Shown here in pieces: positions 1 through 12,124 of a stretch of DNA of 64,000 bases. The position numbers and the translations under genes were made by a program. Position 1 is the first letter of the stretch. Every line of letters begins with the position of its first letter. The stretch comes from Styela clava. Taxonomy: Eukaryota > Chordata > Ascidiacea > Stolidobranchia > Styelidae. Location of the stretch: contig NC_135261.1 in assembly GCF_964204865.1 (NCBI RefSeq), forward strand, positions 6,448,001 to 6,512,000, in the 5' to 3' direction. Under the pieces are notes generated by a model. The model had not been told where the DNA came from, searched no databases, and was given only the letters and a program-made list of their open reading frames with translations.

Positions 1-93
1 GATCAAAGATGTGCTTGTATGCACAATTATCTGGAATATCAAATAGCAGATGTGCTTTGTATTTACAAATATTTCTACCTCTGTGAGAAGTAA
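1..93 (+). CDS. Collectin-like lectin gene A, 3' end of last exon (cut by window edge)
   Basis: Thirty codons plus a TAA stop remain, reading from base 1. They match the end of the lectin domain of the complete copies: the CAC cysteine pair, the sequence QIADVLC in the position of the usual WND-x-x-C motif, and the terminal FYLCEK. The rest of the gene lies to the left of the window. The 3' flank (94-380) resembles the flanks of copies C, F and H, so A belongs to the same '-AD-' sequence class as those copies. Function is inferred from family membership only. Confidence 0.85.
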   Translation, partial: DQRCACMHNYLEYQIADVLCIYKYFYLCEK

Positions 94-2488
94 TTGAAAA
101 TTTCCCTTGTTGCTTTCGATCAATGGGATTAATTTTAACAAAAGAAGAAACAATATTTATAGTAACTCTGCTAAAATATTACCACGACTTGTCATTGTTC
201 AAAAATTGAGTAACTAGTATTTTTATTCACTAAACTCTGCTTTCGACTTTTTTGTGAATCTATATATTCATTGTAAACTCGTTCTTTATCAAAAATCTTT
301 TTAAATATAAAATTATGTATTCTAAGTTTGATCATATCAAATGATATTAATTGTTGAGCTTAATTAGTGCGTTTTTCTGGACTTATAGAATTTTTCGATG
401 AATGATAATAAACGGAATCATTATACACTTGTGAATATTAAAAACGGAGATTTGCACAGTTTTGGAGTAATAGTCAAAAATAGAAAAAGTTAATATCACT
501 ATCTGAGGCACTAATGGAGATGAGGTGAAGTTGAGCGAGTTGAATATTTTTTCCACTATTTTTTGAATGCGACTAAGTTCATCATATCCTCAAACTCATA
601 GCTAAACCTCGGCATGTTATCTTTGATGTTGAAAGTTTCTATTTTTTGAAAAACTTCAAACAGAGATCTAACCTAAAGGCCATTGCGCTAAACTTTTAAT
701 GTACCAAATCTCACCCTCAAAAACGAGATGAAATTGAAAAAAAAAATGTTAATAAAGAAATAAAGGGCTATGCGTTAACAAATGATAGGCCACCATAGTA
801 GGGGCGATTTAAACAGTATCCCGTGTTATAAATATCACCATGTAAGAAATTAACCTCTCACCTCCAATTCCACTTTATTATTCACCATTTGATTATATTC
901 ACACTAAACCATGGGGTGATGAGGTACTGATTGTCAAAGAATGAATAAGCCGAAGCTTTCACAATTCGTGTTAATAGTACAAAATACTCTCGACACAGCA
1001 GTATCACCACCAAATACTATCGATTGACCTTGTGGTTTAGTACTCTGATCTTCATGTAGATTATTTTCATTACGATATTGATGTTTAATTCATTGTGTCA
1101 CCTCGCCAACCTTCTATGAGATTACTTCACTATACCATAGTCGTGTGTAGTTTTATACAATTTACAGATCTCTGAGGATAGGGTTATCACAATTGAACCT
1201 TGTTATTTTCAAGCTATCGAACATAGGGCTCGATATTTTGACAGTACCTTTTCAGAAGAGTCTCTAATGGAGTTTATATACATTAGACGCGCAATTCGAA
1301 ATATACGTGCCCACTGAATTAGGATTTGGTACGCACGGCCCCCATCGATCATTTTTATAAAACCACTAGCGTAATCATGCACCACAATTCAAAAACCACC
1401 TTTCCCTTTGCGACGGTCGTGATGCAATGGGAATAGGATACTGGTACCATACCATAAGACGTAGAATGAGGCGCACTGCCAATAAATTGCTTTGATTGGT
1501 CTTATATTCATACAGAAGGCGTAGATAAGATAAGATGATATAATGTATTGTTAATTTTTTTAAATTATGCTTGATACTTTACATTGGCTATCGTCTCCTA
1601 GTGTTTTTTTAACAAAATGCAAGCAATCCTTTTTGTTGTAGAATATAGATTATAGATGTAATGATTATATTCTTAATAATGCATAGCGAAGCAGATAAAC
1701 CGCTTTATACGCGGCGAAGTCTTACTAATACGTAGTTAGACAACTGATGATTATATGATCCCAAACGTCATTTAAATGGTCTCCTCATTAGACGACTTCT
1801 TGGGATGCCGTTTAGAAAATAAATTTGGGGTTTATAATGCTACGCGAGACGTGTGTTGCAAACCAAGTGTAACGTTTTGTGCAAAAACTCGTTTTTCTTA
1901 TGAATTCAAAAGGTTTTACCCCACGTAAGCGTCTTAGATAATGAATTGAATTTGAAAGCAATTTGCTTAACATTACTTACATATCATTCCACTGTTTAAA
2001 ATAAACAGGTCTACAATGAATATTATCTTTGAATAATAAATACTATATCATCATTCTTGAATTCACTGCTGCTTGGATAAAGTAATACGACTAGTATTTA
2101 ATATTTGTTCCCTACAGGCATTATTCAGGTACAACAGATCAATTAATGCAAAAAGGTGTCTTCATTTTTAAGGTTAAAATGGTACCGTATTTCAAATTTA
2201 GACAAATTCATTTAACTAACAGTATATTTTAATATTTGACCGTTTAAAAAGAAATATTTAGAACAAGAGTACCTAATGATTAAATATGGGAAAAATGGGA
2301 ATAAATTTTTGAACCGGTAAATTCTGGAACATGAATTTAAAAGAAAAAAGAAAACTTGAAAGAAAAAAATAAGAGTTGGGCCCCTGTGAATATTGAGAGC
2401 TTGGACTTTAGTCTGAGTTGTAGATAAGCTGCAGACTAGAATTTCTGATTATTGTTGCAACCTTTTAAAGTTGAAGAAAGAAAAGAGA
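94..2488. other. Convergent spacer between lectin genes A and B, repeats only
   Basis: No coding gene is seen. Bases 94-380 are the paralogous 3' flank shared with copies C, F and H. Bases about 470-620 resemble, inverted, 48940-49100. Bases about 800-1050 match, inverted, the core of the divergent intergenic regions (for example around 8030 and 53290) and run in the same orientation as 12690-12860. Bases about 1350-1510 match, inverted, 26050-26215. Bases 2100-2470 resemble the 3' flanks of copies D, E and G. The spacer is therefore a mosaic of segments reused across the locus. Confidence 0.6.
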
Positions 2489-5400
2489 TTACTTCTCACA
2501 AAGGTAGAATCGATTTAAAAAACAACGGGTATCTATCAACATATATTGCAGAGGCTCGAACATGCAAGCACAACGTTCATTTTGGCGATCTGGTTCTCCT
2601 TCACTCCATGGTGTATTAGAAGTAGTTGATGAAACTCCGTCCGACCATTTCCAGTTGTCTTGTTTCTCAAGATCGTCAAGTCCTATCCAAATCGAAGTTC
2701 CTGTTCTTCTGATGAACTTGTCGAGAAGATCGCTTAAAATATAATTATGTTTTGAACGTGATGAAGTTTCATTTAAGCCATTATTAATTGAATTATAAAA
2801 AGTTGGAAAAATGTAAAATACTAAACATTAAGCTCATTGCGTTTTCTATTTAAATTGGGCTACTGGGCTTTTAATAAAATAAAACACAGTATTTTTTAAT
2901 GAAAGGTAAAGTTGGTCATTATGTATTCGATACCACTTTATAGCTCTAAATATTACGATCACAATTTTTGATTAAACGAAAATTTTACAATTCCAGAGCC
3001 CAGAAATTAGTTCAGGCCAAGATTACACATTCCGGCTTCAAGATAATTAGACTTCCGGTGTTATTTGTTGTGAAAACAGTTTCAATATTTGTCGCAACCA
3101 ATTATTTTCAGTTTTTAAATACTTCAAGATAGGGAATAATATTACGAGGCGATTATTTTTTAAAAGTCTTCCGAGGCATACGGGATTCGATATTCTTATA
3201 TACTTCGATATAGAATGACTATCGTCTTCCAATGGAAATGTATGATCATCAAAGTGTTTCTGATGTGTTAAAATATTTGTTGATCAAAACACATTTAAAA
3301 CCTTAATTAGTGTTCTCCAACCGTTTCGACCGTGTATGTATCATTTCCGAAAAATAAAAATATTGGGGGCGGACATCGAAATTAAATATTTCTTTTATTT
3401 TAAATTTTTTATTACACCATTTATAAATATCATTCGCGCTTCTATTTTGCGATGTTTTAAGAAACAGAACAAGAAACACGTTCTGTCATACACGTAACAC
3501 CCTCTCCACGATGCAGGAAAATTAATTCAATTATTTTTATACTTAATGTTTTTTCTCGTTAACAAATCTTCTTGTCTGCGTTTATTTTAGTTGGAAAAGA
3601 AAATCGGCTCAAAACAGGGTCCTGAACATACTGGTAAGCAAAGCACTAATGGAGACTGATGTCTGTTCGTCTCTAGATGACACCACACTTTGTTTTTTTT
3701 AAGGAGTTGTTAGTTAAGACCTCTGAGCACTTTACACAACCCAGGTTATCGAATGTTCATGTACTTATAGTGGCACAAGAATTCAATTAAAAGTACTTGA
3801 ATAAGCTAGTGTTATGACAATATAACATCAGCGCACTCAAGGAAAACCAAATGCCACGAAACAAACGGTTTTGCATAAATGGTTTTGGAAACCATTGCAA
3901 ATATAATTAATCTTTATAAAAAATGATGAATCTAGTAAATACGTCTCCCATGGCCCTTTCAGAACTGAGACACTGCTCTAAACGAAAATTACCTATGAAT
4001 AACTGGGTTCCGTATACCCTTCGCTGCTAATCGGCCACCCAACAATTCACAATTTTTTCTGGCTGTTTGATAGTCTGTCGATACTTTGAATAATTTGTAC
4101 CAATATGGGTAACTGTGAACACGATACCAACCATCTGCTACTGGTTGTAAGGCTCGAGCTAAAATTAAAATAAAAACAAATATAGAAACCATATAAAAAA
4201 GCTTTTTAATTGATAAAAGCAGAATTAATCTGAAAATAGCCAAAGCTCCATATGGACGTTCAGATCAAGAATGCGATTTGCAAATTCTCAGTTTTTGACC
4301 ATATCTAACGAATCCGATACAATCAGGTAAAGCAGTGGTTCTCAACCGCCGGTCCGCGGACCGGTGGCGGTCCGCAACAACCTTGCTGCCGGTCCGCCAA
4401 ATATATTCCAATATCAATATATTATGAGTAAATTGCAAAATACAAAGTATTGATGGCATGTCTATTAGTTTTGTGATTTTTTTATTCTTTTTGGATCGTA
4501 GTACCGACATTGGTCTAACAACTAAACTTGGTAAGAAGTCCTCCGCCCATTTTGAACCCTGAAAGGCCTAAGTCTATGATTTCATAACGGGCTAACGTCA
4601 TAACGGAAGAGTCTAATAGCACATAGTACGGCAGCGCTTCACAACCAGTGATCCGCGAACTCGTTGCTAAATTATTCGTATTTTTCTATATTTTGTGTTA
4701 GAATTGAAATTAATTCGACTTTTCAGTAGGACAGCAATGGTATTCTCGTGAGAATCCCAATCAATTTTATCAATTTAGGCGCTCGAGCGTGGCTATCGGA
4801 TTCGTCTGTTGTCAAGTTTGCCAAAAAGCGGGAAAATGTATAAATTATTTTATGGCATCATTACAATTACAGCTTCACGTGATTTCGACGTAATGGAAAT
4901 AAATGCGTAAATAGGAAAGCTTTGCAAGGCAATGCCCATAGCGCAACCGTGCAAAATTGTCGCAACAATATGCGGCGCACGCTCGTACAGAAGATAACAA
5001 ACAATCAAAGTTCTATTTCATCGTCATTAATATACGTGAAAAGGCGCAGAAAATCGCTTGAAGATTTCAATCGAGAACGAAACACCCAGCTGACAGCAAA
5101 AAATTGCTATCATTTGCAATTATTCAAAAATTTGCCGAAAAAGTATATATTAAAATATTCGATTTGTTTTGGGCAACCCTGCCTCGACTTATTTTAGCCC
5201 TTGAAACAAAAATGTTAATAAAGGTGGTCCGCGAAGTAAAACTTTCCGTGAGAGTGGGGTGCGACATAAAAAAAGGTTTGAGAAGCGCTGTAGTACGGTA
5301 TATGATTGAGAACTTCGCAGTTCGCACGTTCCGTAATTTGACAGTCGTAATTGCATTCTTTTGATGAATTTTTGTGTTTTTGGTTAATTTTGAAGGTCCG

Positions 5401-6581
5401 CCGGTCCGCAAAATTTGTTTGGAAATTTCACCGGTCTGCGAACTAAAAAAGGTTGAGAACCACTGAGGTAAAGTGAGGTTTTCAAATAAAACAATGTAAT
5501 GAAGTGAAATAAATAAATTTGCAATAGTAACCTTTTTGTTCGAGGATTTGAACTGTGCGTGTCAAGTCATCATATCGTGAGCAATTACATGGTGTTCCGC
5601 TTTCTCCTTTAGCTCCCTGACGTCCCGTGGTGCCATTTTGTCCTGGCCGCCCGACATCGCCTTTTGCACCTTCTGGGCCTTTCTTGCCTGGTCGACATGT
5701 TGTTTGACATTGAGAATCGTTTGGAACTAAAGAATAAATATTTGAGTTTACAAAAACCTTACACGTGAGAGTTGCATTTAGTAGAGTTGTATTTGTATTT
5801 CTAAATTATTGCTTACATTGACTTTCTTGTATTCATGAAATTATCATTTCCAATAAATTATTTATTACAAGTCTGTAATTATTTAAAAATAATACACTAT
5901 TTTACCATTTCTTGCTGTTTCGCGCGCTTTTTCCATGATTAGAGATGCCATGTCCCAGGTGTCTAAAACTGAAAATATATACTCTCTTAAAACTCAATGA
6001 TCTGAAATCGGTCCTATTGAAAATTGTAATACCGGAATTATCATTTTATATAAAAAAAAAAACTGTTTTTAGACCCCAGGCAGGGGCTTAGCCAGGGGTT
6101 GATTTTGAGGGTCGTACCCCTCCCTCCCATACACCCACCCCCATTTGGAATGTAAAAAAAAAAAGCAGCTTTCTATATTATACATAGAAAATATTCGTAG
6201 CTTGTAACGATTTTTGGACCCTAAGACTCATGAAAACACACGTTTTCCGGCCAAGTTGCAATCTAACTTAGCAAATAGAAATTTTGCGAACAGATATATT
6301 GTACTGAACTCACATGACGTTGGCGAACACTTCTTATTTTTCTCTCTCTCAATTTCTCCCAGTTTCTGTTCCAGCATTTGGATTCTGATGTCGTATTGAT
6401 CGATTTTTGTTGAAGTTACATTTTCAATTTTACTAGATAGGCTCACGTTGTTATCAGAATTTCCCGAGCCAGGTTCGATCTCTGGACTCGTTGTGACAAA
6501 GCTAATATTGCTTCGATGTTCTTCAGCGCAACATTCAATTACGCATAGGAACGTAAGAGTGAAGAATGCTAACAAACTCAT
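2489..6581 (-). CDS. Collectin-like C-type lectin gene B (5 exons, 311 aa)
   Basis: Exons on the minus strand are 6581-6314, 5968-5906, 5726-5532, 4158-3993 and 2732-2489; all introns are GT-AG and the sum is 936 bases, an open frame of 311 codons. It starts with the signal peptide MSLLAFFTLTFLCVIECCAE and continues with an N-glycosylation-rich stalk, a coiled coil and the collagen exon of 11 Gly-X-Y triplets. The lectin domain has WIGLDD, WKWSDG and an EPD in place of EPN; the usual WND is LID, followed by the conserved Cys. The start was chosen at 6581 because upstream in-frame codons lie in the 5' UTR and TATA region and every copy starts the signal peptide here. Intron 3 is enlarged by a 1133-bp hAT-type element. 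It is paired head to head with gene C. Predicted role: a secreted, trimeric sugar-binding protein of innate immunity (inference). Confidence 0.85.
4333..5465. mobile_element. Non-autonomous hAT-type element, 1133 bp, in intron 3 of lectin B
   Basis: It starts CAGTGGTTCTCAACC and ends with the inverse GGTTGAGAACCACTG. A perfect 8-bp target duplication AGGTAAAG flanks it (4325-4332 and 5466-5473). The ends and the duplication length are those of the hAT superfamily. Internal open frames are under 100 codons and no transposase is recognisable. Other copies of the lectin gene lack it at this intron, so it arrived after the duplications. Confidence 0.9.
6069..6240. repeat. Repeat with AGGGGC(T/G)TAGCCAG end, intron 1 of lectin B
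   Basis: A segment starting near CAGGGGCTTAGCCAGGGG resembles, inverted, 54935-55140 in intron 1 of gene I, which ends in CCTGGCTACGC. A short relative (CAGGGGCGTAGCCAG) lies at 45397 in intron 1 of gene G. Relative to the genes the copies have equal orientation, so the repeat probably spread with the gene duplications. Element class not assigned. Confidence 0.4.
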
Positions 6582-6647
6582 TTTGTAGTGAGAACCAGCA
6601 CAAGAGTATCGATTTAGGATAATGAAGGTATGACTTAGGTACCAACG

Positions 6648-6658
6648 CTTTATATATA
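6648..6658 (-). promoter_or_regulatory. TATA box of lectin gene B
   Basis: TATATATAAAG on the minus strand lies about 67 bases upstream of the ATG at 6581. The motif and the following conserved GGTACCTAAG stretch recur at the same distance in every copy with a 5' end. Confidence 0.65.
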
Positions 6659-6700
6659 GTGCTTCAATTTTTTTGGCAACAATTGCTTTTTTTGTCAATT

Positions 6701-6934
6701 GCCGGGCAGCGCAATAACCTCGCGGTTAAAGTCTTAAGATGCAAATGGCATCGCAGATTACACAAATCCCATGCGCCCTGCCCCACTCAGGGGGTAATTA
6801 ATTGAGTAAGCACTGCTGAAACCAAAAATTTCAGGTCATTCCAAATAAATAGTAGCTACTCAAAAATCATTAGAAGTCAGTGGTTGCTTTTACATGGCCT
6901 TGTTTTGAGTGAAAGGCGCAAGTAAGCGTCGTAC
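6701..6934 (+). repeat. tRNA-like SINE copy near the promoter of lectin B
   Basis: Starts GCCGGGCAGCGCAATAACC, continues with CGCGGTTAAAG (A-box-like) and a degenerate B-box region ending ATCCCATGCGC. The least degenerate relative is at 39199, where A and B boxes of a tRNA gene are clearer. The same unit sits beside the promoters of C, D, E, F, G and H. Confidence 0.5.
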
Positions 6935-7896
6935 TTAAAGAAAATCACATTTCTTGTTTCTTTATTTTAACAGAGAATGGCCCAGATTGGTGAGAGTGTT
7001 TAATTTTGTAATATTTTTGCAACGTTAGTTAATTGTGAAATCATACATATTGTTTTTCTTTATTTTCAACAGCCATTATTTGATCCTGTCTTTGCATTTA
7101 TAAAATTTTACTCGCTGCCACATACCCATTCAAATTTCCCCCCTTATAATAAGCCCATACTCATTTTGTATCCGTGTTCGATACAAAAAATATTTTGACT
7201 GTAAAATAATAGTTCTTATACCGCGCCACCTATACATTTGATTTGATTTTCTCTAATTTGATAGGGTAATTCGGGTCAAGAGTCGGTGTCCTGTTTCAAA
7301 CAACATTAAGCGTCGCATTAAAATAAATCCAGCTTTCTTGGTTCCTATTTCCGCAAAATGATCGGGAATCGTTAGAGTACTTTTTTTTATTTATTTCAAC
7401 CGTATTACCCCATGGCGCAATCACCCATATGTAATCGTATGAGCCCATAGCCCATTACGTAAACAATATATTTTTAATTGTTTTCATTTATATTTTCAAG
7501 CGTGTAATTCAAATGTATATTTAAACATTCAATGCGTAGTCAAAAAGTAACCATGATTGAGAGAATTTTTAAAAACTTTTGGGTCAACTTTTTGTGGAAT
7601 TCTGCTTAGAATAAGCAGATACTCAATTGACATCCATGTTTGATACGAGAAAATAATTGAAGTAAATGACAAATAGTTATTGACCCCGCTATCCTTATGT
7701 TTGAATTGAATCAAATAATTCAATCGGGGTTAGGTATCGGTGACATCCTCAACGTTGCATTTGTCACATATTCGCATATAAGGTCGAGGAGGTAACGCAA
7801 AGTATCAAATCTCAATATCATATTGAAAAAAAGAATCGACATGAATATCAGTGTTTTAAACCACATAGTCAACCATAGGTCAGTCGATTGTATTCG

Positions 7897-8073
7897 ATGG
7901 TGAAACGAGTGCCAAAAGTATTTTGTACTATTAACATTAATTGTAAAAGGTTATGCATAGTCGTTTTAGACAATCGTTCATCTCATCATCCTATAGTTTT
8001 GTGTGGACATGAATGTAATGAAACAGTGAATAATACAGTGGATCTGGAGGTGGGGGGTTTAATAATGTACTGA
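7897..8073 (+). other. Conserved short open frame (57 codons) in the palindrome centre
   Basis: Starts MVKRVPKVFCTIN and contains DNRSSHHPIVLC. Equivalent frames occur at 20512-20685 and 53146-53322. The 20512 copy differs by a net three-base deletion that keeps the frame. No family is recognised and there is no signal peptide. The copies are recent duplicates, so an open frame of this length may be chance; I do not claim a gene. Confidence 0.2.
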
Positions 8074-9104
8074 TTGTAAAAGTTTGAATATGCCAAAGCT
8101 TTTGAAATTAATGGTAACAGTACAAAATAATCTTGACACAGATTTCAACATTAAATACAATCGATTGACCTGTGGTTGACCATGTGGTTTAGTAAAATGA
8201 TCTTCGTGTCGATTCTTTTCATTAAAATATTGGAGCTTGATACTTTGTGTCACCTGGTCAACTTTATATTAGAATATGTGACAAATGCAACATTTAGGAT
8301 GTCCCCAATTTATAACCCCGGTTGAATTATTTGACTCAATTCAAAGGTAAGTTTGGCGGGTTCAAACTTAAATTTTTGTCCTTTACCTCGTTTATTTCTC
8401 GTATCAAACAGAAATGTTAAGTAAGTTTATACTTATTCCAAGTGGAATTCCACCCGAACATTACTAAAATTTCTCAACAACTCAAAGGGTTACTTCTTGA
8501 TTACGCATTGATTGTTTTTATATAGACCCCCTTAAATATAAAGAAAAATATTAAAAAAATATATTATTTGAGTAATGGGCTCTTGCCTATCACATATCTT
8601 GTGTGTAGGTGTAATAACGTTAAAAAAAGTACTTCCACCGATTTTCAATCTATCTGGGGAAAATTATAAAAAAGGAGGAAGCTGAAATTTTTCATAATGC
8701 GACGCTCAAAGTTGTTTTCAGCATGTCACAGACTCTTGAACCTCATAAAACAATCAGAGGAAATCACTCTAATTAGAGGAAATAAAATCGAATGTATAAC
8801 GACGTGGTATGAAAATATTTTTTATTTGTCCAAATATTTTCTGTATCAAACAGGAATATAAAATAAGTATCGACTTATTATAGGGGAAAATGTGAAACTG
8901 GAATAGGTATGCGGCATCGAGTAAAATTTTATGAATGCAAAAACAGGCACAAATATTGGCTACTGAAAAGAGAATATAGTTACAAATGTATGATTTCACA
9001 ATTAACTAACGTTGCAAAAATATACGAACTTAAACACTCTCATGATTCTGGGTCATTCTCTATTAAATAAAATAAAAACGAGAAATGTGATTTTCATTAA
9101 ATAC

Positions 9105-9333
9105 AACGCTTACTCGCGCCTTTCACTCAAACAAGGCCATGCATAAGCAACCACTGACATCTAATGATATTTGAGTAGCTACTATTTATTTGGAATGACC
9201 TGAACCTTTTGGGCTCGCCACTGCCTACTCAATTTATTACCCCCTGAAAGGGGCAGGGCGCATGGGATTTGTGTAATCTGCGATGCCATTTGCATCTTAA
9301 GACTTTAACCGCGAGGTTATTGCGCCGCCCAGC
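9105..9333 (-). repeat. tRNA-like SINE copy near the promoter of lectin C
   Basis: Reverse-complement copy of the unit at 6701-6934, with the tRNA-like head adjacent to the promoter of gene C and the tail pointing to the palindrome centre. Confidence 0.5.
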
Positions 9334-9378
9334 AATTGACAAAAAAGGCAATGGTTGCCAAAAAAAAATGGAGAACCA

Positions 9379-9387
9379 TATAAAAAG
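9379..9387 (+). promoter_or_regulatory. TATA box of lectin gene C
   Basis: TATAAAAAG lies 75 bases upstream of the ATG at 9454 and is followed by the conserved GGTACCTTAGTTATACC segment. Confidence 0.65.
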
Positions 9388-9453
9388 CGTTGGTACCTTA
9401 GTTATACCTCCATTATCGTAAATCGATACTCTTGTGCTGGTTCTCACTACAAT

Positions 9454-11728
9454 ATGAGTTTGTTAGCATCCTTCATTCTTACGTTCTTATGCGTAGTTGG
9501 ATATTGCGCTCAAGAACATCGAAGTAATATTAGCATTATGACAATGGGTCGAGAGATCGAACCTGGCTCGGGAAATTCTGATAACAACGTAAGCCTATCT
9601 AGTGAAATTGAAAATGTAACTTCAACGAAAATTGATCAGTACGATAGCTTGACCAAAAGAATCAAATCGCTGGAGCAGAAAGAAATTGAGAGAGAAAAAG
9701 TAAAGAGCTGCTCGCCAATGCCATGTGAGTTCAAGAAAAAAATATCCTTTGTTTTTGTAGATGTTTCTTATTTCCCAAAATTGAAGATTAAAATATAGAA
9801 TCGCAGTATAGATTCACGTCTTATTACTATGCAAATGAGGTTACGAACCCATCAAATAAAGCTTTTTTAGTTAATTGTCAAACTGCATTGAGCTAAAAAT
9901 ATTGGTATGATATTGATCGCGATATTTCGTTATTGCAATTTTTAATTTTGGGGCAGTTTTTTTTGCTTATCGGGTTTTATGAAAATCAATTTTCATTTTT
10001 TTTCAGTTGTCAACATCTGTGATATGGCATCGTTAATTACAAAAAAACTCGAGAAGAAGCAACAGACGGTGAAACTTTTTTTTTTAAATAATTACTTGTA
10101 TGACTTGCAGTAGAGAGTGGGTGTTTTTCTTATCATTGGCCACATATAAAGTTTTCTATAATTTATCATTTAAACTTTCTGATGCAAATTTTGAAAGTGT
10201 TTTGCAAAATAGGCGCTAAAACTTTCTTACGTTTAGATTCAAAATATTTAATAATCTGCTGTGCAAAAGCATTGAATGTTAATTTAATTCATTCGCCTTT
10301 TCGTGACATAATCGGCATAAGAATCCCATAAGTACAACAAATCGAGTTGTTTGGTCTTTTTTTTTATTTCATTCTCCAAATCTTTTAATTAACGTGACAT
10401 TAAAGAGACATAAAAAAAAATTATAAAAAAAATTCAGCATATTAATTTCATCTATATATGCATTTTTAAGCTTTTTTCCAAATTAAAATATTTATCGTTT
10501 TTAGTTCCAAACGATTCTCAATGTCAAACAACATGTCGACCAGGCAAGAAAGGCCCTGAAGGTGCAAAAGGTGATATCGGATCACCAGGACAAAATGGTG
10601 CCACGGGACGTCAGGGAGCTAAAGGAGAAAGTGGAACACCATGTAATTGTTCACGATATGATGAGTTGGCACACAAAGTTCAAATCCTCGAAAAAGGTTA
10701 CTATCTCAAACTCATACCCTTATTATACTTTGTTACATTGTTTCATTCAAAAACCTTACGTTAATTGATTGTGTCTCAAGTGTTGCATATGAAAAAAATG
10801 AGGATTTGCGGTTATCTCTATGGATCTAAACTTCGAAATAAAGCTTTGGCTTTTTAGATGAATTCCTCTTTTAAGTAATTATAAAGTTTTTTTTAAATAG
10901 TTCTATATTTGTTCTTATTTTAGTTTTAGCTCGAGAATTACAACTGCTAGCGGATGGTTGGTATCGTGTTCACAGTTACCCATATTGGTACAAATTGGCC
11001 AATGTATCGTCGGACTATCAAACAGCCAGAAAAAACTGCGAACTCATGGGTGGCCGATTAGCAGCAAAGGGTATTCGCAACCCAACTATTCGCAGGTAAT
11101 TAAACATTGTGTATTACAATGATTACAATTATTTAAACAGCGAAAACACTTTGACGATCGCATATATTCCATGGGAAAGCTGGTATGATTTCCTCGTAAG
11201 GGGTTTGAAAGTTATGTAGTTCTATACTGCCTCCAACTTAAAGTGATACTGCCTCCAACTTAAAGTGATAAAAATTTCAAATCGATTAATCTAAAAGTTG
11301 CGCAAAAGCGATTTTTTACAACAAAAACTGTTAAATACACTATATTTGATTTTAAATTTCCCTTAAGTCAAATTAACGATTGAATACCTCAATTTTTTAT
11401 GTGAGTGTTCCAAATCTAATTTGTATTTTTTAAAATATATGACATTGTTGGTTCAAATTGAAGACAAAATATTATTATTTTCAGCGATCTTCTCGACAAG
11501 TTCATCAGAAGAACAGGAACTCCGATTTGGATAGGACTTGACGATCTTGAGGAACAAGATAACTGGAAATGGTCGGACGGGGTTTCATCAACTTCTTCTA
11601 ATACACCATGGGGCAGTACCGAACCAAATAATCCAACTGAAAGATGCGCTTGCATGTACCAGCATCGGCAATATCAGTTAGCAGATTTTGGTTGTGATTA
11701 CAAACACTTCTACCTTTGTGAGAAGTAA
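9454..11728 (+). CDS. Collectin-like C-type lectin gene C, one-base deletion in exon 2
   Basis: Exons: 9454-9724, 10007-10068, 10505-10696, 10930-11095 and 11485-11728. Splice sites match the other copies, but exon 2 is 62 bases instead of 63: one base is missing in an A-run around 10041-10047, so full splicing would shift exon 3 out of the collagen frame. Exon 2 is flanked by phase-1 introns on both sides, so skipping it would restore an open frame of 290 codons. Exon 1 encodes MSLLASFILTFLCVVGYCAQ, then a stalk and a coiled coil of altered wording. The lectin domain has WIGLDD, WKWSDG, the loop GSTEPNNPTE with EPN, and LADFGC where WND-x-x-C is usual. Whether the gene makes protein depends on exon 2 use. 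It is divergent from gene B. Confidence 0.75.
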
Positions 11729-11998
11729 TTGAAATATTCCCTTTTTCTTACTTTTAATTAATGGAAATAATATCAACAAAACAAGAAACAATATTTATAG
11801 TCACTTTGCTAAAATATAGCTACGACTATTCGATATTTGAGTAAATTAAATTTTTATTCACAAAATTTTGCTTTCAACTTTTTCTTTGATCTATAAATTC
11901 ATTGTAAACTTGATTATTATCAACAACCTTTTCAATATAAAATCATGTATTCTGAGTATCGATCATAATAAATTGATTTTAATTGTTGAGTTCAAGTA

Positions 11999-12124
11999 GT
12001 GCGTTTGGAGCTCCAGAAGTATGTGCACTAAGATGGCGCACAACCTGAACTTAGTATGTGTACCAGAATAGGGTTCAGGTTTTGTGCCATCTTTGTGCAC
12101 ATACTTCGGGAGCGCCGTGCGTTT
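11999..12124. mobile_element. 110-bp hAT-type MITE (CTCCCGAAGTATGTG family)
   Basis: The element is 12007-12116. Its ends GGAGCTCCAGAAGTATGTG and, inverted, GGCGCTCCCGAAGTATGTG face each other, and a perfect 8-bp duplication GTGCGTTT lies at 11999-12006 and 12117-12124. The 8-bp duplication puts this MITE family with hAT elements. Relatives are at 17758, 22619, 47721, 51062, 58556, 60482 and 61500. Confidence 0.8.

Larger units (their letters stand above)
6582..9453. repeat. Inverted-repeat intergenic region between divergent lectin genes B and C
   Basis: The two halves are imperfect reverse complements around a centre near 7985. For example the TATA/SINE segment 6640-6935 reappears inverted at 9105-9390, and 7700-7890 reappears inverted at 8130-8330. 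Each arm leads into the first exon of one lectin gene. A short open frame lies in the centre (see 7897-8073). Otherwise no gene is seen. Confidence 0.75.

Noticed and set aside
2562-2744. Plus-strand open frames opposite the lectin last exons (2562+, 17450+, and minus-strand 11416, 24673)
   Set aside because: They are antisense to conserved lectin exon 5 and have no domain of their own.
10505-10696. Open second frame through the collagen exon in several copies (10562+, 18505-, 23136+, 37467-, 45733+, 50607-, 60262+), giving a Lys/Glu-rich peptide
   Set aside because: Gly-X-Y codons (GGN) rarely make stops in the other frame, so it is open by default. The correct frame gives regular collagen and joins the flanking exons in phase.
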